A stretch of DNA of 18,225 nt, taken from NCBI GenBank assembly GCA_937871985.1, contig CALMPB010000378.1, positions 1-18,225 on the forward strand, given 5' to 3'. The first letter of the stretch is position 1; the number at the start of each line of letters is the position of its first letter. The DNA comes from an uncultured Burkholderiaceae bacterium (lineage in GTDB: Bacteria; Pseudomonadota; Gammaproteobacteria; Burkholderiales; Burkholderiaceae). The notes under the pieces are model-generated. The model was not told the origin of the DNA. It saw only the letters and a program-made list of their open reading frames with translations, and searched no databases. Both the position numbers and the translations under genes were made by a program. This document shows positions 1-7,697 of the stretch, one piece after another.

Positions 1-1
1 G

Positions 2-826
2 CTGGGCCTGCGCCACCAGCGCATCAAGAACCAGTCCTACGACTACAACACGGGCGTTGAGAATCAGCCGGAAAACAGCACCAGCAGCACAACGCCGGTG
101 GCGGGCGTGGTCTACAAGGCGACCAAGGAAATCTCGCTTTATGCCAATTACATCGAAGGCATGAGCCAGATCGATCCGGCGCCGACATTCGGCACCCCCA
201 CGCCCGTCAATCCGGGTCAAACCTTCAACGCGGTGCGAACCAAGCAGAAGGAAATCGGAGTCAAGTACGACAGCGGGAAGCTGGGCGGCAGCCTGGCCCT
301 GTTCACCATGGACATGCCCACGGCGTATATCGACCCGGCTACCGCCCTGTACGGCCCCAACGGCAAGCAGCGCAACCAGGGCGCCGAGCTGACCTTTTAC
401 GGCGAGCCCATGCCGGGTGTCAGGCTGCTGGGCGGCGCCACGCTGCTCGACGCCAAGCAGGTCGATACGGCGGGAGGCGCCACCGACGGCAACCGCGCCA
501 TCGGCGCGCCCCGGTTCATGGCGAACCTGGGCGTTGAATGGGATATACCCGGAGTGACAGGCCTGACCGTGACGGGCCGCATGGTGCATACGTCCTCGCA
601 GTACGCCGACGCGGCCAATACGCAGGAAATACCCGCCTGGACCCGCTTCGATCTGGGCGCGCGCTATCTGACCGAGCTCGATGGACATATGCTTACCTTG
701 CGGGCCAACGTGCTGAACGTCGCCAACAAGAATTACTGGGAGTCGGCCGGCGGCTATCCAGGGGCCGGCTATCTGGTGCTCGGCGAATCCCGCACTTTCA
801 TGCTCTCGGCTTCGCTGGAATACTGA
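2..826 (+). CDS. TonB-dependent outer-membrane receptor (siderophore type), C-terminal part
   Basis: The frame is open from the left edge of the window, so only about the last 274 residues of a protein normally near 700 are present. Alternating short amphipathic strands with turns rich in Asn, Gly and Asp, and features such as YANYIEGMSQ, KQKEIGVKYD, RNQGAELTFYGEP and LRANVLNVANKNYW, are typical of the C-terminal beta-barrel of ferric-siderophore receptors. The protein ends in an aromatic residue (SASLEY), as expected for a strand recognised by the BAM machinery. Receptors of this family take up ferric chelates with energy from TonB-ExbBD. The plug domain and TonB box lie outside the window, so the substrate cannot be inferred. 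A GTG at 98 is internal, not the true start, because the frame continues upstream. Confidence 0.9.
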   Translation: MGLRHQRIKNQSYDYNTGVENQPENSTSSTTPVAGVVYKATKEISLYANYIEGMSQIDPAPTFGTPTPVNPGQTFNAVRTKQKEIGVKYDSGKLGGSLALFTMDMPTAYIDPATALYGPNGKQRNQGAELTFYGEPMPGVRLLGGATLLDAKQVDTAGGATDGNRAIGAPRFMANLGVEWDIPGVTGLTVTGRMVHTSSQYADAANTQEIPAWTRFDLGARYLTELDGHMLTLRANVLNVANKNYWESAGGYPGAGYLVLGESRTFMLSASLEY

Positions 827-853
827 CCCGCTTCGCCGTCGTTTCCGGGAGCT

Positions 854-882
854 TCGACATGACGCGCCGCATCCTGTACAAT
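854..882 (+). promoter_or_regulatory. Sigma-70 type promoter of the riboswitch/Mn exporter gene
   Basis: TCGACA at 854-859 and TACAAT at 877-882 are separated by 17 bases, each matching the sigma-70 consensus at 5 of 6 positions. Transcription would start near 889, just ahead of the conserved GGGAGTAGC that opens the riboswitch aptamer. It lies immediately downstream of the receptor stop codon. Assigned by eye. Confidence 0.55.
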
Positions 883-885
883 CTG

Positions 886-1045
886 CCCGTCATTAGGGAG
901 TAGCTTCGCCCCGCAACGGGGCGGCTTGCATCAACATACTTGGCATAGCCCATGGTGCAAGCGGCGCGGCGCAAGCCGCATGTGCTTAGCAAGACTTTTG
1001 ACCATAAGGTGCCCGACGCTGGCGGGGCCCTTATGGTCAATCGCG
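886..1045 (+). ncRNA. yybP-ykoY manganese riboswitch (leader of the UPF0016 gene)
   Basis: The leader begins with GGGAGTAGC (896-904), the conserved loop sequence of the yybP-ykoY aptamer. Hairpins follow: CGCCCCG/CGGGGCG (907-913 with 917-923) and GCTTGCA/TGCAAGC (924-930 with 956-962), the latter enclosing CAACATACTTGG. Next comes GCAAGACTTTTGACC near 989-1003. An exact 11-bp inverted repeat, TTGACCATAAG/CTTATGGTCAA (998-1008 with 1030-1040), sits before the gene. The ribosome site of the following gene is weak and lies within the downstream part of the leader, so control could act on translation. This aptamer class senses Mn2+ and is known upstream of UPF0016 exporters in Proteobacteria. 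The exact 5' and 3' limits are estimates. Confidence 0.78.
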
Positions 1046-1073
1046 TCCGCCGGCACAACAGGTATCCCCACTC

Positions 1074-1646
1074 ATGGAAGCTTTTCTCGTTTCTACAGGT
1101 GTCGTCGCGCTTGCGGAAATCGGCGACAAAACGCAATTGCTGGCGTTCATTCTTGCCGCCCGTTTCAAGAAACCCGTACCCATCATTCTCGGCATCCTGG
1201 CCGCCACCCTGGTCAATCATGGCCTGGCCGGAGCCCTGGGAACCTGGATCACCTCGGTGGTCAGCCCCGAAATCCTGCGCTGGGTCCTGGGCCTGTCCTT
1301 TTTGGCCATGGCCGTCTGGACTCTGATTCCCGACAAAATGGACGACGACGATGCGCATGTGGTCAAACGCTTCGGTGTGTTCGGCGCGACGCTCATTACC
1401 TTCTTCCTGGCTGAAATGGGCGACAAGACCCAGATAGCCACGGTGGCGCTGGCAGCCACCTATGTCGCGCCCTTCACGGTGGTGGCGGGCACGACGCTGG
1501 GCATGCTGATTGCCGACGTTCCGGCCGTGTTCGTGGGCAACCGGTTCGCCGCGCGCATCCCGATGCGGCTGGTGCATACGATTGCCGCCGCCATTTTCGC
1601 CGTCATCGGCGTGCTGACCCTGCTCAACGTCGAGCGGCTGTTCTGA
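1074..1646 (+). CDS. UPF0016/GDT1 (TMEM165) family Mn2+ exporter
   Basis: A 190-residue integral inner-membrane protein built as two homologous halves. Each half carries the family signature E-x-G-D-K-T: A14-E15-I-G17-D18-K19-T20-Q21 and A113-E114-M-G116-D117-K118-T119-Q120. Each is followed by hydrophobic helices, with a charged loop (DKMDDDD, about 87-93) between the halves. The acidic residues of these motifs form the cation path in the family (Vibrio MneA, yeast Gdt1, human TMEM165), which exports Mn2+ or exchanges Ca2+/Mn2+ for H+. Length matches the bacterial family. It sits directly behind a manganese riboswitch, which strongly supports a role in relieving Mn2+ excess. The amidohydrolase gene converges on it from the right, leaving 29 bases between stop codons. 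Confidence 0.92.
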   Translation: MEAFLVSTGVVALAEIGDKTQLLAFILAARFKKPVPIILGILAATLVNHGLAGALGTWITSVVSPEILRWVLGLSFLAMAVWTLIPDKMDDDDAHVVKRFGVFGATLITFFLAEMGDKTQIATVALAATYVAPFTVVAGTTLGMLIADVPAVFVGNRFAARIPMRLVHTIAAAIFAVIGVLTLLNVERLF

Positions 1647-1675
1647 GCCGCGGCGCGCATCGCGGCGGGTTTGGC

Positions 1676-3055
1676 TTATTGCGCTTGCGCCAGTTCGCGG
1701 GCCAGGCGGTTGTGCCGCTCGCCAAGCAGCCCGGTATCCAGGGTGGTGAGCCGCCCGTCGCGCACGACGACGCGGCCATCGATGATGGTGAAGGCGGTAT
1801 TGGACGGGGTGCAGAACACCAGGGCGGCGACGGGATCGTGCAGCGCGCCCGCGTAGCCGATTTGCCGGGTGTCGAATAGCGCGAGGTCGGCGGCCATGCC
1901 TGGTTTCAGGGCGCCGATGTCGTCGCGGTTCAGCACCTTGGCGCCGCCCAAGGTGGCGACTTCCAACGCTTGACGGGCCGTCATGGCTTCGGGCCCCGTG
2001 CTGTCCCAATGCGCCACGCGCTGCAGCAGCATGGCCTGGCGCACCTCGCCCAGCATGTGCCCCGCATCGTTGGACGCCGATCCGTCCACGCCCAGGCCGA
2101 CGGGCACGTTGGCGTCCAGCATTTTGCGCACTGGGGCAATGCCCGAGGCCAGCCGCATGTTGGAGCACGGGCAATGCGCCACACCCGTGCGGGTGCGGCC
2201 GAACAGCGCAATGCCCGCATCGTCGAGTTGCACGCAATGCGCATGCCACACGTCGTGCCCGATCCAGCCGCAGTCTTCCGCGTATTGAGCCGGAGTCATG
2301 TTGAATTTCTCGCGGCTGTAGGACACGTCGTTCAGGTTCTCGGCCAAATGGGTGTGCAGCGAAACATTGAAACCGCGCGCCAGCGCGGCCGACTCGCGCA
2401 TCAAATCGCGCGACACCGAAAACGGCGAGCACGGCGCCACCACGATGCGCTGCATGGCGTAGCGTTGATCGTCGTGATAGGTTTCGATGAGACGCTGCGT
2501 ATCCTTGAGGATGGCGTCTTCGTTTTCCACCACACTGTCCGGGGGCAGCCCTCCTTGGGACTGCCCGACGCTCATGGAGCCGCGTGCGGCGTGAAACCGC
2601 ATGCCCGCTTCCCGGGCGGCTTCGATGCTGTGATCGAGCCGGCAGCCGTTGGGGTAGATATACAGGTGGTCGCTGCTGGCGGTGCAGCCCGACAGCATGA
2701 GCTCGGCCATGGCCGTTTGCGTCGAGACCTTGACCATTTCGGGGGTCAGCCGCGCCCAGATCGGGTAAAGGCTGGTCAGCCAGTGGAACAGCTCGCCGTC
2801 CTGCGCCCCGGGCAGGGCGCGGGTGAGGGTCTGGTACATGTGGTGGTGGGTGTTGATCAGCCCGGGTATCGCCACATGGCCGCTGGCATCGATGACCTCG
2901 TCCGCCTCGCCCGGAAGCTCGTTGGCCGGTCCCACCTGCTCGATGACGTTGCCGCGCACGAACACCGAGCCCCGGGCGATTTCGCGCCGGGTTTCGTCCA
3001 TGGTGACAACGACATCCGCATTGCGGATAAGCAGGGTTTTCGCCGGGATTGTCAT
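1676..3055 (-). CDS. Amidohydrolase, 8-oxoguanine deaminase/ATZ-TRZ type
   Basis: A 459-residue member of the amidohydrolase superfamily (cytosine/guanine deaminase and hydroxydechloroatrazine ethylaminohydrolase group). Single-metal-site ligands are visible in order: H70-x-H72 in NTHHHMYQTLTRALP, H236 with E239 in LHTHLAEN, the HAHC histidines at 271-273, and D324 in GVDGSASND. The stretches around MYQTLTRALPGAQ, LYPIWARLTPEM and SQGGLPPDSVV resemble characterised Pseudomonas 8-oxoguanine deaminase, which makes urate. The start chosen is the ATG at 3055, because it forms an ATGA overlap with the permease stop codon; a longer frame runs into the permease gene without support. It is the last gene of the leftward operon and likely acts in the cytosol on what the permease imports. 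Other aminated purines, pterins or s-triazines are possible substrates. Confidence 0.87.
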   Translation of the reverse strand: MTIPAKTLLIRNADVVVTMDETRREIARGSVFVRGNVIEQVGPANELPGEADEVIDASGHVAIPGLINTHHHMYQTLTRALPGAQDGELFHWLTSLYPIWARLTPEMVKVSTQTAMAELMLSGCTASSDHLYIYPNGCRLDHSIEAAREAGMRFHAARGSMSVGQSQGGLPPDSVVENEDAILKDTQRLIETYHDDQRYAMQRIVVAPCSPFSVSRDLMRESAALARGFNVSLHTHLAENLNDVSYSREKFNMTPAQYAEDCGWIGHDVWHAHCVQLDDAGIALFGRTRTGVAHCPCSNMRLASGIAPVRKMLDANVPVGLGVDGSASNDAGHMLGEVRQAMLLQRVAHWDSTGPEAMTARQALEVATLGGAKVLNRDDIGALKPGMAADLALFDTRQIGYAGALHDPVAALVFCTPSNTAFTIIDGRVVVRDGRLTTLDTGLLGERHNRLARELAQAQ

Positions 3056-4401
3056 ATTGGCGCCTTTACGTTTTCGCGCATCATAGCATCCACCTCGTCT
3101 TTGCCGGCTCTTCCATTGGCGAGGTAGTTCAGGACGACCGCCGAGATGGCGCATAGTGCGATGCCGCTGTTCAGGAGCGTGCCGATATCGGTCGGGAATT
3201 TGGCGAAGAATTTATCCGAGACCATGGGTATCATGCCCATCCCGAGGCTGACGGCGACGATCAGGACGTTATGCCTGTTGCTGCGGAAATCGACATCCTG
3301 AAGAATGCGTACGCCGTTGGCGGCGACCATGCCGAACATGACGACCGTAGCGCCTCCGAGGACGAAGTCGGGGATCGAGGCCACCAGCACCGACAGCTTG
3401 GGCACCAGTCCCAGCAATATCATGATGGCGCCCGCCATGACACAGACGAAGCGGCTGCGTATGCCGCTGACATAGACCAGGCCGATGTTTTGCGAAAACG
3501 TGGTGTAGGGGAAGGTGTTGAAAATACCTCCGATCAACGCACCCAGCCCATCGGCCCGCAAGCCGCGCTTGATATCGTTTTGAGTCGGGGTTTTGTCGAT
3601 GATGTCGCCCATGGCGAAAATGCCGCCCATGGATTCGATGAGGGTCACGATCATGACCAGGCTCATGGAGACAATCGCCAGCAAATCGAATTTTGGCATG
3701 CCGAAGTGAAATGGTATGACCGGCGCAAACCACGGGGCTTGGGACAGGCCGGTAAAGCTCACCATGCCGAGCACGCCGGCCAGCACGAATCCGGCGGCGA
3801 TGCCCAGCAGCACGGAAATATTGCTGAGCAGTCCGTTGCCGTAGCGGCTGATCAGGATGATGCAAAGCAGGACGAAGAAGGCGATGCCGATATATAACGG
3901 GGCGCCGAAATCCTTGGCGCCGTAGCCACCGCCCGCGTAGGTGATGCCGACACCCATGAGAGATACGCCGATGACCAGAATGACCGAGCCCGTTACCACC
4001 GGTGGAAAGTAGCGAACCAGCCGGCTCATCAGCGGCGCCACCAGAAAGCCGATGACGCCCGCGACCATGACGGAGCCGAAAATGCCGTTCAAGCCCAGCT
4101 CCGGATTCAGGCCGATGGCTATCATGGGCCCGATTGCCACGAAAGTCACGCCCATCATCAGGGGATAGCGGATACCGAATATGCCGATGCCCAGCGATTG
4201 AATGATTGAAACGATGCCGCCCGCAAAAAGATCGGCGCTGATGAGTACCGCCGTGGCGTCCTTGGAAAGCCCGATTGCTCCCGCCAGGACGAGGGGCACG
4301 GTCACTGCCCCCGCATACAGTGCCAATACATGCTGTAAGCCGAGCATCAGCAGTCTTGGGAAGGGGAGGCGTTCATCTACCGGATGCACTGCGTTGTCCA
4401 T
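3052..4401 (-). CDS. NCS2 family nucleobase:cation symporter (xanthine/urate/uracil permease)
   Basis: A 449-residue inner-membrane transporter of the nucleobase-ascorbate transporter (NCS2) family, of usual length and with about 14 hydrophobic segments. Visible family motifs are QHVLALYAGAV at 23-33 (H24), GIRYPLMMGVTFVAIGPMI at 76-94, and FNTFPYTTFSQNIGLV at 294-309. The residues matching known substrate contacts are E256 (in IESMGG), D284, Q304 and N305. Bacterial relatives (XanQ, UacT) take up xanthine or urate with protons. A good ribosome site, AAAGGTGA, precedes the ATG. Its stop overlaps the start of the amidohydrolase by four bases, indicating translational coupling and a shared substrate. 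Uracil cannot be excluded from sequence, but the neighbour points to purines. Confidence 0.9.
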   Translation of the reverse strand: MDNAVHPVDERLPFPRLLMLGLQHVLALYAGAVTVPLVLAGAIGLSKDATAVLISADLFAGGIVSIIQSLGIGIFGIRYPLMMGVTFVAIGPMIAIGLNPELGLNGIFGSVMVAGVIGFLVAPLMSRLVRYFPPVVTGSVILVIGVSLMGVGITYAGGGYGAKDFGAPLYIGIAFFVLLCIILISRYGNGLLSNISVLLGIAAGFVLAGVLGMVSFTGLSQAPWFAPVIPFHFGMPKFDLLAIVSMSLVMIVTLIESMGGIFAMGDIIDKTPTQNDIKRGLRADGLGALIGGIFNTFPYTTFSQNIGLVYVSGIRSRFVCVMAGAIMILLGLVPKLSVLVASIPDFVLGGATVVMFGMVAANGVRILQDVDFRSNRHNVLIVAVSLGMGMIPMVSDKFFAKFPTDIGTLLNSGIALCAISAVVLNYLANGRAGKDEVDAMMRENVKAPI

Positions 4402-4490
4402 ATCGTCACCTTTGGGTTGTGATTGCGAAAACTGCTGCTTCGTGGAGTGAAACCGTGAGTGATCCGGCGCGTGCCGCGATAACCGGCTTT

Positions 4491-5603
4491 TTACATGGAT
4501 GGCAGGGTTCCGGCTGTTTCGCCTCGCGGCCTGTATTGGTCGATGAAGGCGGCGGAGCCGGCACGCTGTCTTGCTTCGAAGACGGCGGCGCGTTCTGCGT
4601 ATAGTTCCCGCACGTAGCGGGCGATTGCGCAGCTATCCTCGTACATGTTGTATTTCCAGCCTAATCCGTATGCCGACAAATTGATGTTGTCTATCGTCAT
4701 GATGCGGGTGGCCGAGTCGGGGTTGCTTAAATAGTCGTCGATGACCTTGCGTACCACTTCCTTGGTGCATGAGAGTTTGTGTGCATGCCAGGCTGTGTCC
4801 AGCCATTCGCCGGCCGTCGGCTGGCGAAATGGATACTGGATGCTTCGGCCGGGCCGGCCGTAGCCGAAGCCTTCGAAGGGGCCGCTTTCGGTGGCGAGCC
4901 AGTTGGGCGGGCCGTTCGGCGCGACGGGCCGCACTTGAGTCCAGTGCACCATGTTCTGCGCCAGCCAGTCGTCGCAGAAACTGTCGTCATTGAAGGGGTC
5001 GAGCCGGCGTATGGCTTCCGAGTCGTGGCGGATGCCGCAGACGGCCTGCTCGATCTCGTTTTCCATCTTGAGTATGCAGTGACTGTAGTCCATGCAGAAA
5101 TTGAACGGAATGCCGTGCCCGCGTACGGCTCGGGCCACCTGGTTTATGCGGCGCATGTCCTCGGACCACATGTCGGCGTGGACTTCGTAGGTGATGGTAA
5201 TTCCCAATTTTTCGGCTTGCTCGTAGGTATCCAGATAAGACGCAACGATTTCGTCGTTGGTTACCAGATGGCCGTCGGCATGCCTGGCCCACACCATGAG
5301 ATTGTGATAGCGCGAACCCACCGTCTTGGCCCGCTGAAGATTCTCGGTGATGAGCGGTTCTTCTCTTCCAAGCTGATAGGTCCAACTGCCGGACAGAATG
5401 GGGATCTCGTATTTTTCGCTGGCTTTGATGAAATCGTCCAGCTCGGAAGCCGTGGGAATGCGGTCGAAGAAATCCCAGAGTCCGCTTTCCTTGACAAGAC
5501 GGAATTGAGTTTCGATGGGCAACTCTGTTTCGCTGACCGGCCGGGCCGGGGAGGAAGGCTGGATGCCCCGGCCGGCACAGGCAAGAAGAAACATTTTTTT
5601 CAT
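4491..5603 (-). CDS. TIM-barrel metalloprotein resembling xylose-isomerase-like/epimerase fold
   Basis: A 370-residue protein of no firmly recognised family. The strand-ending pattern fits a metal-dependent xylose-isomerase-like TIM barrel: MFLLACAGRG at the N terminus, PILSGSW at 68-74, NLMVWARH at 101-108, ITITYEVHADM at 135-145 (E140, H142), FNFCMDYSH at 168-175 (D172, H175), and later H220 and MTIDNINLS. E140, D172, H175 and H220 are plausible metal ligands, but this is inference. The start at 5603 (MKKMF) has GGAGA just upstream; the open frame reaching 5930 runs into the Rieske gene and its extra N terminus looks like a shadow. It sits 52 bases after the oxygenase gene and 89 bases before the permease gene on the same strand, so it probably handles an intermediate of the same pathway. 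Confidence 0.72.
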   Translation of the reverse strand: MKKMFLLACAGRGIQPSSPARPVSETELPIETQFRLVKESGLWDFFDRIPTASELDDFIKASEKYEIPILSGSWTYQLGREEPLITENLQRAKTVGSRYHNLMVWARHADGHLVTNDEIVASYLDTYEQAEKLGITITYEVHADMWSEDMRRINQVARAVRGHGIPFNFCMDYSHCILKMENEIEQAVCGIRHDSEAIRRLDPFNDDSFCDDWLAQNMVHWTQVRPVAPNGPPNWLATESGPFEGFGYGRPGRSIQYPFRQPTAGEWLDTAWHAHKLSCTKEVVRKVIDDYLSNPDSATRIMTIDNINLSAYGLGWKYNMYEDSCAIARYVRELYAERAAVFEARQRAGSAAFIDQYRPRGETAGTLPSM

Positions 5604-5655
5604 GGCGTCTCCATCGATGTTCTGGTTGTCGGCGCGGCCCATGGCCAAGTGGCGG

Positions 5656-6741
5656 CTATGGGCACACGGTTGTCTGTGCGGCGTGGGTAGTTTCGATGAC
5701 GTCCGTATACAGCGCCGTCTCGAACTCGCTTTTTCCCGCCAACGCGGCCAGGGAAAGCTCGCGCAGCCATTTACGGTACTGAATCGAAACCTTGTCGGTC
5801 GCCATCGAGAGTTCGTCGGTCGTAAGGTCGTGGGGGGCCTGGGATTCGATGATGGGTTGATCCTCCATGAGCACACGTTTCTGGAAATCGATATGCACTT
5901 CGTCGGGAAGACCGTCATCGGCTCTGGCAATGATCATGAAGTTCCTGCAGTGGCTGTCGTCGATGGGTGAACTGGTGGTCCACAGCACGAAGCGTTCCGG
6001 CCTGCGGTACAGCGCGATTTCAAGATTGATGGTGTAGGGCATGGAGCAGCGATAGTTGAATGCGCCCAGCGGGGAATTTTCGGGCAACTGGTCGAGCATT
6101 GTTCTGGGAGGCTCGATGGAAAAGCGCAACTCGCCGCCGACCCTGTCTATGCAGGTAATGGGAGGGCGGGCAAAGGCGGGATCGTAGAGCGTGCCGGGGT
6201 GCACGAAGGCAAAGTGGGAGAAGTCGGTGAAGTTCTCCCAACGGCGTTCGGCCGAGGTTTCCCATATGTAGGAATCGACGACGGCGACTTTCATCCCGGG
6301 GGCTTCCCAATCGCTGAATACGGGGATTTCGCTGGCGTAGGAGGGATCCAGGCGCACCCAGACGATGTCGTAGCGGATTTCGCAGTCGTAGGCGTCGGTG
6401 CGCGCCTTTTTGGGGATGGGCAGGTCGGGACAGGCCGGGATGGCGCGGCAGATTCCCCGGGTGTCGTATTGCCAGCCATGGTAGGGGCATTCCAGACGAT
6501 CGCCTTCGCTGGCTTGCTTGATGCGTCCGATGGACAGCTTGGCGTGCCGGTGGGCGCATTGGTCGCGCATGGCGGCGAGCTTGCCATCGAGCCGGGCAAG
6601 AACGATATCTTGCCCCAGAAGCTTGACGCCCAGCGGGCGCAGCCCGCCGGAGCTGCCGCGATGGAATTCCTGAAGGGTGCAGACGGGGTGCCAGAAATAG
6701 CGCAAATACGTTTTGTCTGCGATAAGCGGTGTGCTTGCCAT
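5656..6741 (-). CDS. Rieske non-heme iron oxygenase, terminal oxygenase subunit
   Basis: A 361-residue cytosolic ring-hydroxylating or demethylating oxygenase. The Rieske [2Fe-2S] ligands are C62-x-H64 (QCAHRHAKLS) and C85-x2-H88 (ECPYHGWQYD). The mononuclear iron site is N170-x2-D173-x2-H176-x4-H181 in NFTDFSHFAFVHPGTL, with D294 in MEDQPIIESQ as likely third ligand. The layout and the ESQ motif recall vanillate, phthalate and caffeine demethylase-like monocomponent oxygenases. A strong ribosome site, AAAGGAGAGG, precedes the ATG at 6741. It is the first gene of the leftward operon. No dedicated ferredoxin or reductase is adjacent, so electrons must come from a protein encoded elsewhere. Given the permease and deaminase downstream, a hydroxylated or N-demethylated heterocycle is the likely product. 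Confidence 0.9.
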   Translation of the reverse strand: MASTPLIADKTYLRYFWHPVCTLQEFHRGSSGGLRPLGVKLLGQDIVLARLDGKLAAMRDQCAHRHAKLSIGRIKQASEGDRLECPYHGWQYDTRGICRAIPACPDLPIPKKARTDAYDCEIRYDIVWVRLDPSYASEIPVFSDWEAPGMKVAVVDSYIWETSAERRWENFTDFSHFAFVHPGTLYDPAFARPPITCIDRVGGELRFSIEPPRTMLDQLPENSPLGAFNYRCSMPYTINLEIALYRRPERFVLWTTSSPIDDSHCRNFMIIARADDGLPDEVHIDFQKRVLMEDQPIIESQAPHDLTTDELSMATDKVSIQYRKWLRELSLAALAGKSEFETALYTDVIETTHAAQTTVCP

Positions 6742-6790
6742 GACCTCTCCTTTGCATGCGTTATTATTATTATGACAACATTTTTATTGT

Positions 6791-6802
6791 ATTGTATGCA
6801 AT
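6791..6802. promoter_or_regulatory. Candidate GntR operator overlapping the -10 box
   Basis: ATTGTATGCAAT is a near-perfect palindrome (5 of 6 paired positions in each arm) lying over the -10 element of the leftward operon. Occupancy here would block RNA polymerase. Binding by the neighbouring GntR protein is inferred from position. Confidence 0.4.
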
Positions 6803-6818
6803 ATATAAAGATAGTCAA
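6791..6818 (-). promoter_or_regulatory. Sigma-70 promoter of the Rieske/permease/deaminase operon
   Basis: Read leftward, TTGACT (6818-6813) and TACAAT (6796-6791) lie 16 bases apart, each 5 of 6 to consensus. It is the best promoter in the AT-rich gap between the divergent operon and the GntR gene. The -10 lies inside one palindrome and the other palindrome is just upstream of the -35, which suits regulation by the adjacent GntR protein. Confidence 0.6.
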
Positions 6819-6824
6819 CCTAAT

Positions 6825-6838
6825 TTGTGAGTTCACAA
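6825..6838. promoter_or_regulatory. Candidate GntR operator, perfect inverted repeat
   Basis: TTGTGA-GT-TCACAA is a perfect 6-bp inverted repeat with a 2-base spacer, 7 bases upstream of the -35 box of the leftward operon and just ahead of the ribosome site of the GntR gene. A site here could regulate both directions. The size and symmetry fit FadR/FCD-type GntR dimers. Confidence 0.5.
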
Positions 6839-6854
6839 CAAGGAAGGTTATGAT

Positions 6855-7574
6855 TTGATTTTTGAAGATGGATGTATGAGCAACCCGTCGCTACCCACGC
6901 CCACTCAGCTTATTGTCGACGCCATTACCGAGGCCGTACTGGCACAGCGCCTGATCCCGGGCACCAAGCTCAATGAGGCGGAGCTGGTGGAAATTTTCGG
7001 GGTCGGCCGAACGACCGTGCGTCAAGCGCTCATCCGGTTGTCGCAAGACAAGCTGGTAACCATCGAACATAATCGCGGCGCCACCATCACCAAGATGACC
7101 GATCTGGAAATCCGGGAGACTTTCGAAGTTCTGGCCATGGTCGAGTGCGCCGCGCTGGAAAAACTGGGCAGGAGCATAACGGCGTTCGACATAGCCCGTT
7201 TACGCCAGCATATCGACAACCAGAAGCAGGCGCACCAGCACGGCAATGCCGACCTGGAGTTTCGCTTGGCCCCCGATTTTCATGTGCTGGTGGTTCGCAT
7301 GGCGCACAATCGCGTCCTGGACGAAGTGCACGGAAAGCTTACGGCCCAGGAAAGGCTGATCACGTCGCAGTATTACGGCGGCTTCGACCAGCAGCACCTG
7401 TGTTCCGATCACGCCGAGATCGTGAGCCTTATCGAAAGCGGCCAGATAGAGCAGGCCCAGGCCTTGCTTGTGGAGCACTATCGGGTGCTGGAAGACTATT
7501 GCCTGCGCGGCAAGGCGCACAAATCGACCATTCCCTTGAAAGAGGCATTGAAGCCTGACGCAAAAGCCAGTTGA
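6855..7574 (+). CDS. GntR family transcriptional regulator, FCD (FadR) subfamily
   Basis: A 239-residue DNA-binding regulator. Residues 17-80 form the winged helix typical of GntR (QRLIPGTKLNEAELVEIFGV, then GRTTVRQALIRLSQDKLV and the wing EHNRGATIT). Residues 86-215 are the all-helical FCD ligand domain. Candidate metal or ligand residues are D141/H143 (PDFHVLVVRMAHN), H186 (SDHAEIV) and H208 (VEHYRVLE). The TTG start at 6855 is preferred because AAGGAAGG lies seven bases ahead; an ATG at 6876 with weak spacing is the alternative and would remove seven residues. It is divergent from the Rieske operon and most likely represses it until a substrate or intermediate binds. Confidence 0.88.
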   Translation: MIFEDGCMSNPSLPTPTQLIVDAITEAVLAQRLIPGTKLNEAELVEIFGVGRTTVRQALIRLSQDKLVTIEHNRGATITKMTDLEIRETFEVLAMVECAALEKLGRSITAFDIARLRQHIDNQKQAHQHGNADLEFRLAPDFHVLVVRMAHNRVLDEVHGKLTAQERLITSQYYGGFDQQHLCSDHAEIVSLIESGQIEQAQALLVEHYRVLEDYCLRGKAHKSTIPLKEALKPDAKAS

Positions 7575-7614
7575 TTGGCCGCGGCCAAGGGTCTAGAAAT
7601 TAGCCCTTCAACGC

Positions 7615-7665
7615 AATCGCCGCTGATTTCCTTTGCCTCGCGGGCGCGGGAAGTTAGCGGCGATT
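7615..7665. repeat. Long imperfect hairpin between convergent genes
   Basis: AATCGCCGCT (7615-7624) pairs exactly with AGCGGCGATT (7656-7665), and TTCC/GGAA (7628-7631 with 7649-7652) can extend the stem inward, leaving a GC-rich loop. It lies between the stop codons of the GntR gene and the convergent FMN reductase gene. There is no T-run on either side, so it may be a rho-independent-like bidirectional end, an mRNA-stabilising hairpin, or a dispersed intergenic repeat. Confidence 0.45.
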
Positions 7666-7697
7666 CGTGTGCTGGCCTTGGTCTGGCTGTATTGCGC

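Noticed and set aside
1647..1675. GCCGCG/CGCGGC hairpin between the convergent UPF0016 and amidohydrolase genes
   Set aside because: The stem is short and lacks a T tract in either direction, so a terminator call is not supported.
798..2432. Long leftward open frame of 544 codons
   Set aside because: Arginine- and histidine-rich translation typical of an antisense shadow in high-GC DNA; it crosses the riboswitch, the exporter gene and part of the amidohydrolase gene.
1970..3127. Rightward open frame of 385 codons opposite the amidohydrolase gene
   Set aside because: The opposite strand encodes a full amidohydrolase with all metal ligands; this frame has no domain and biased composition.
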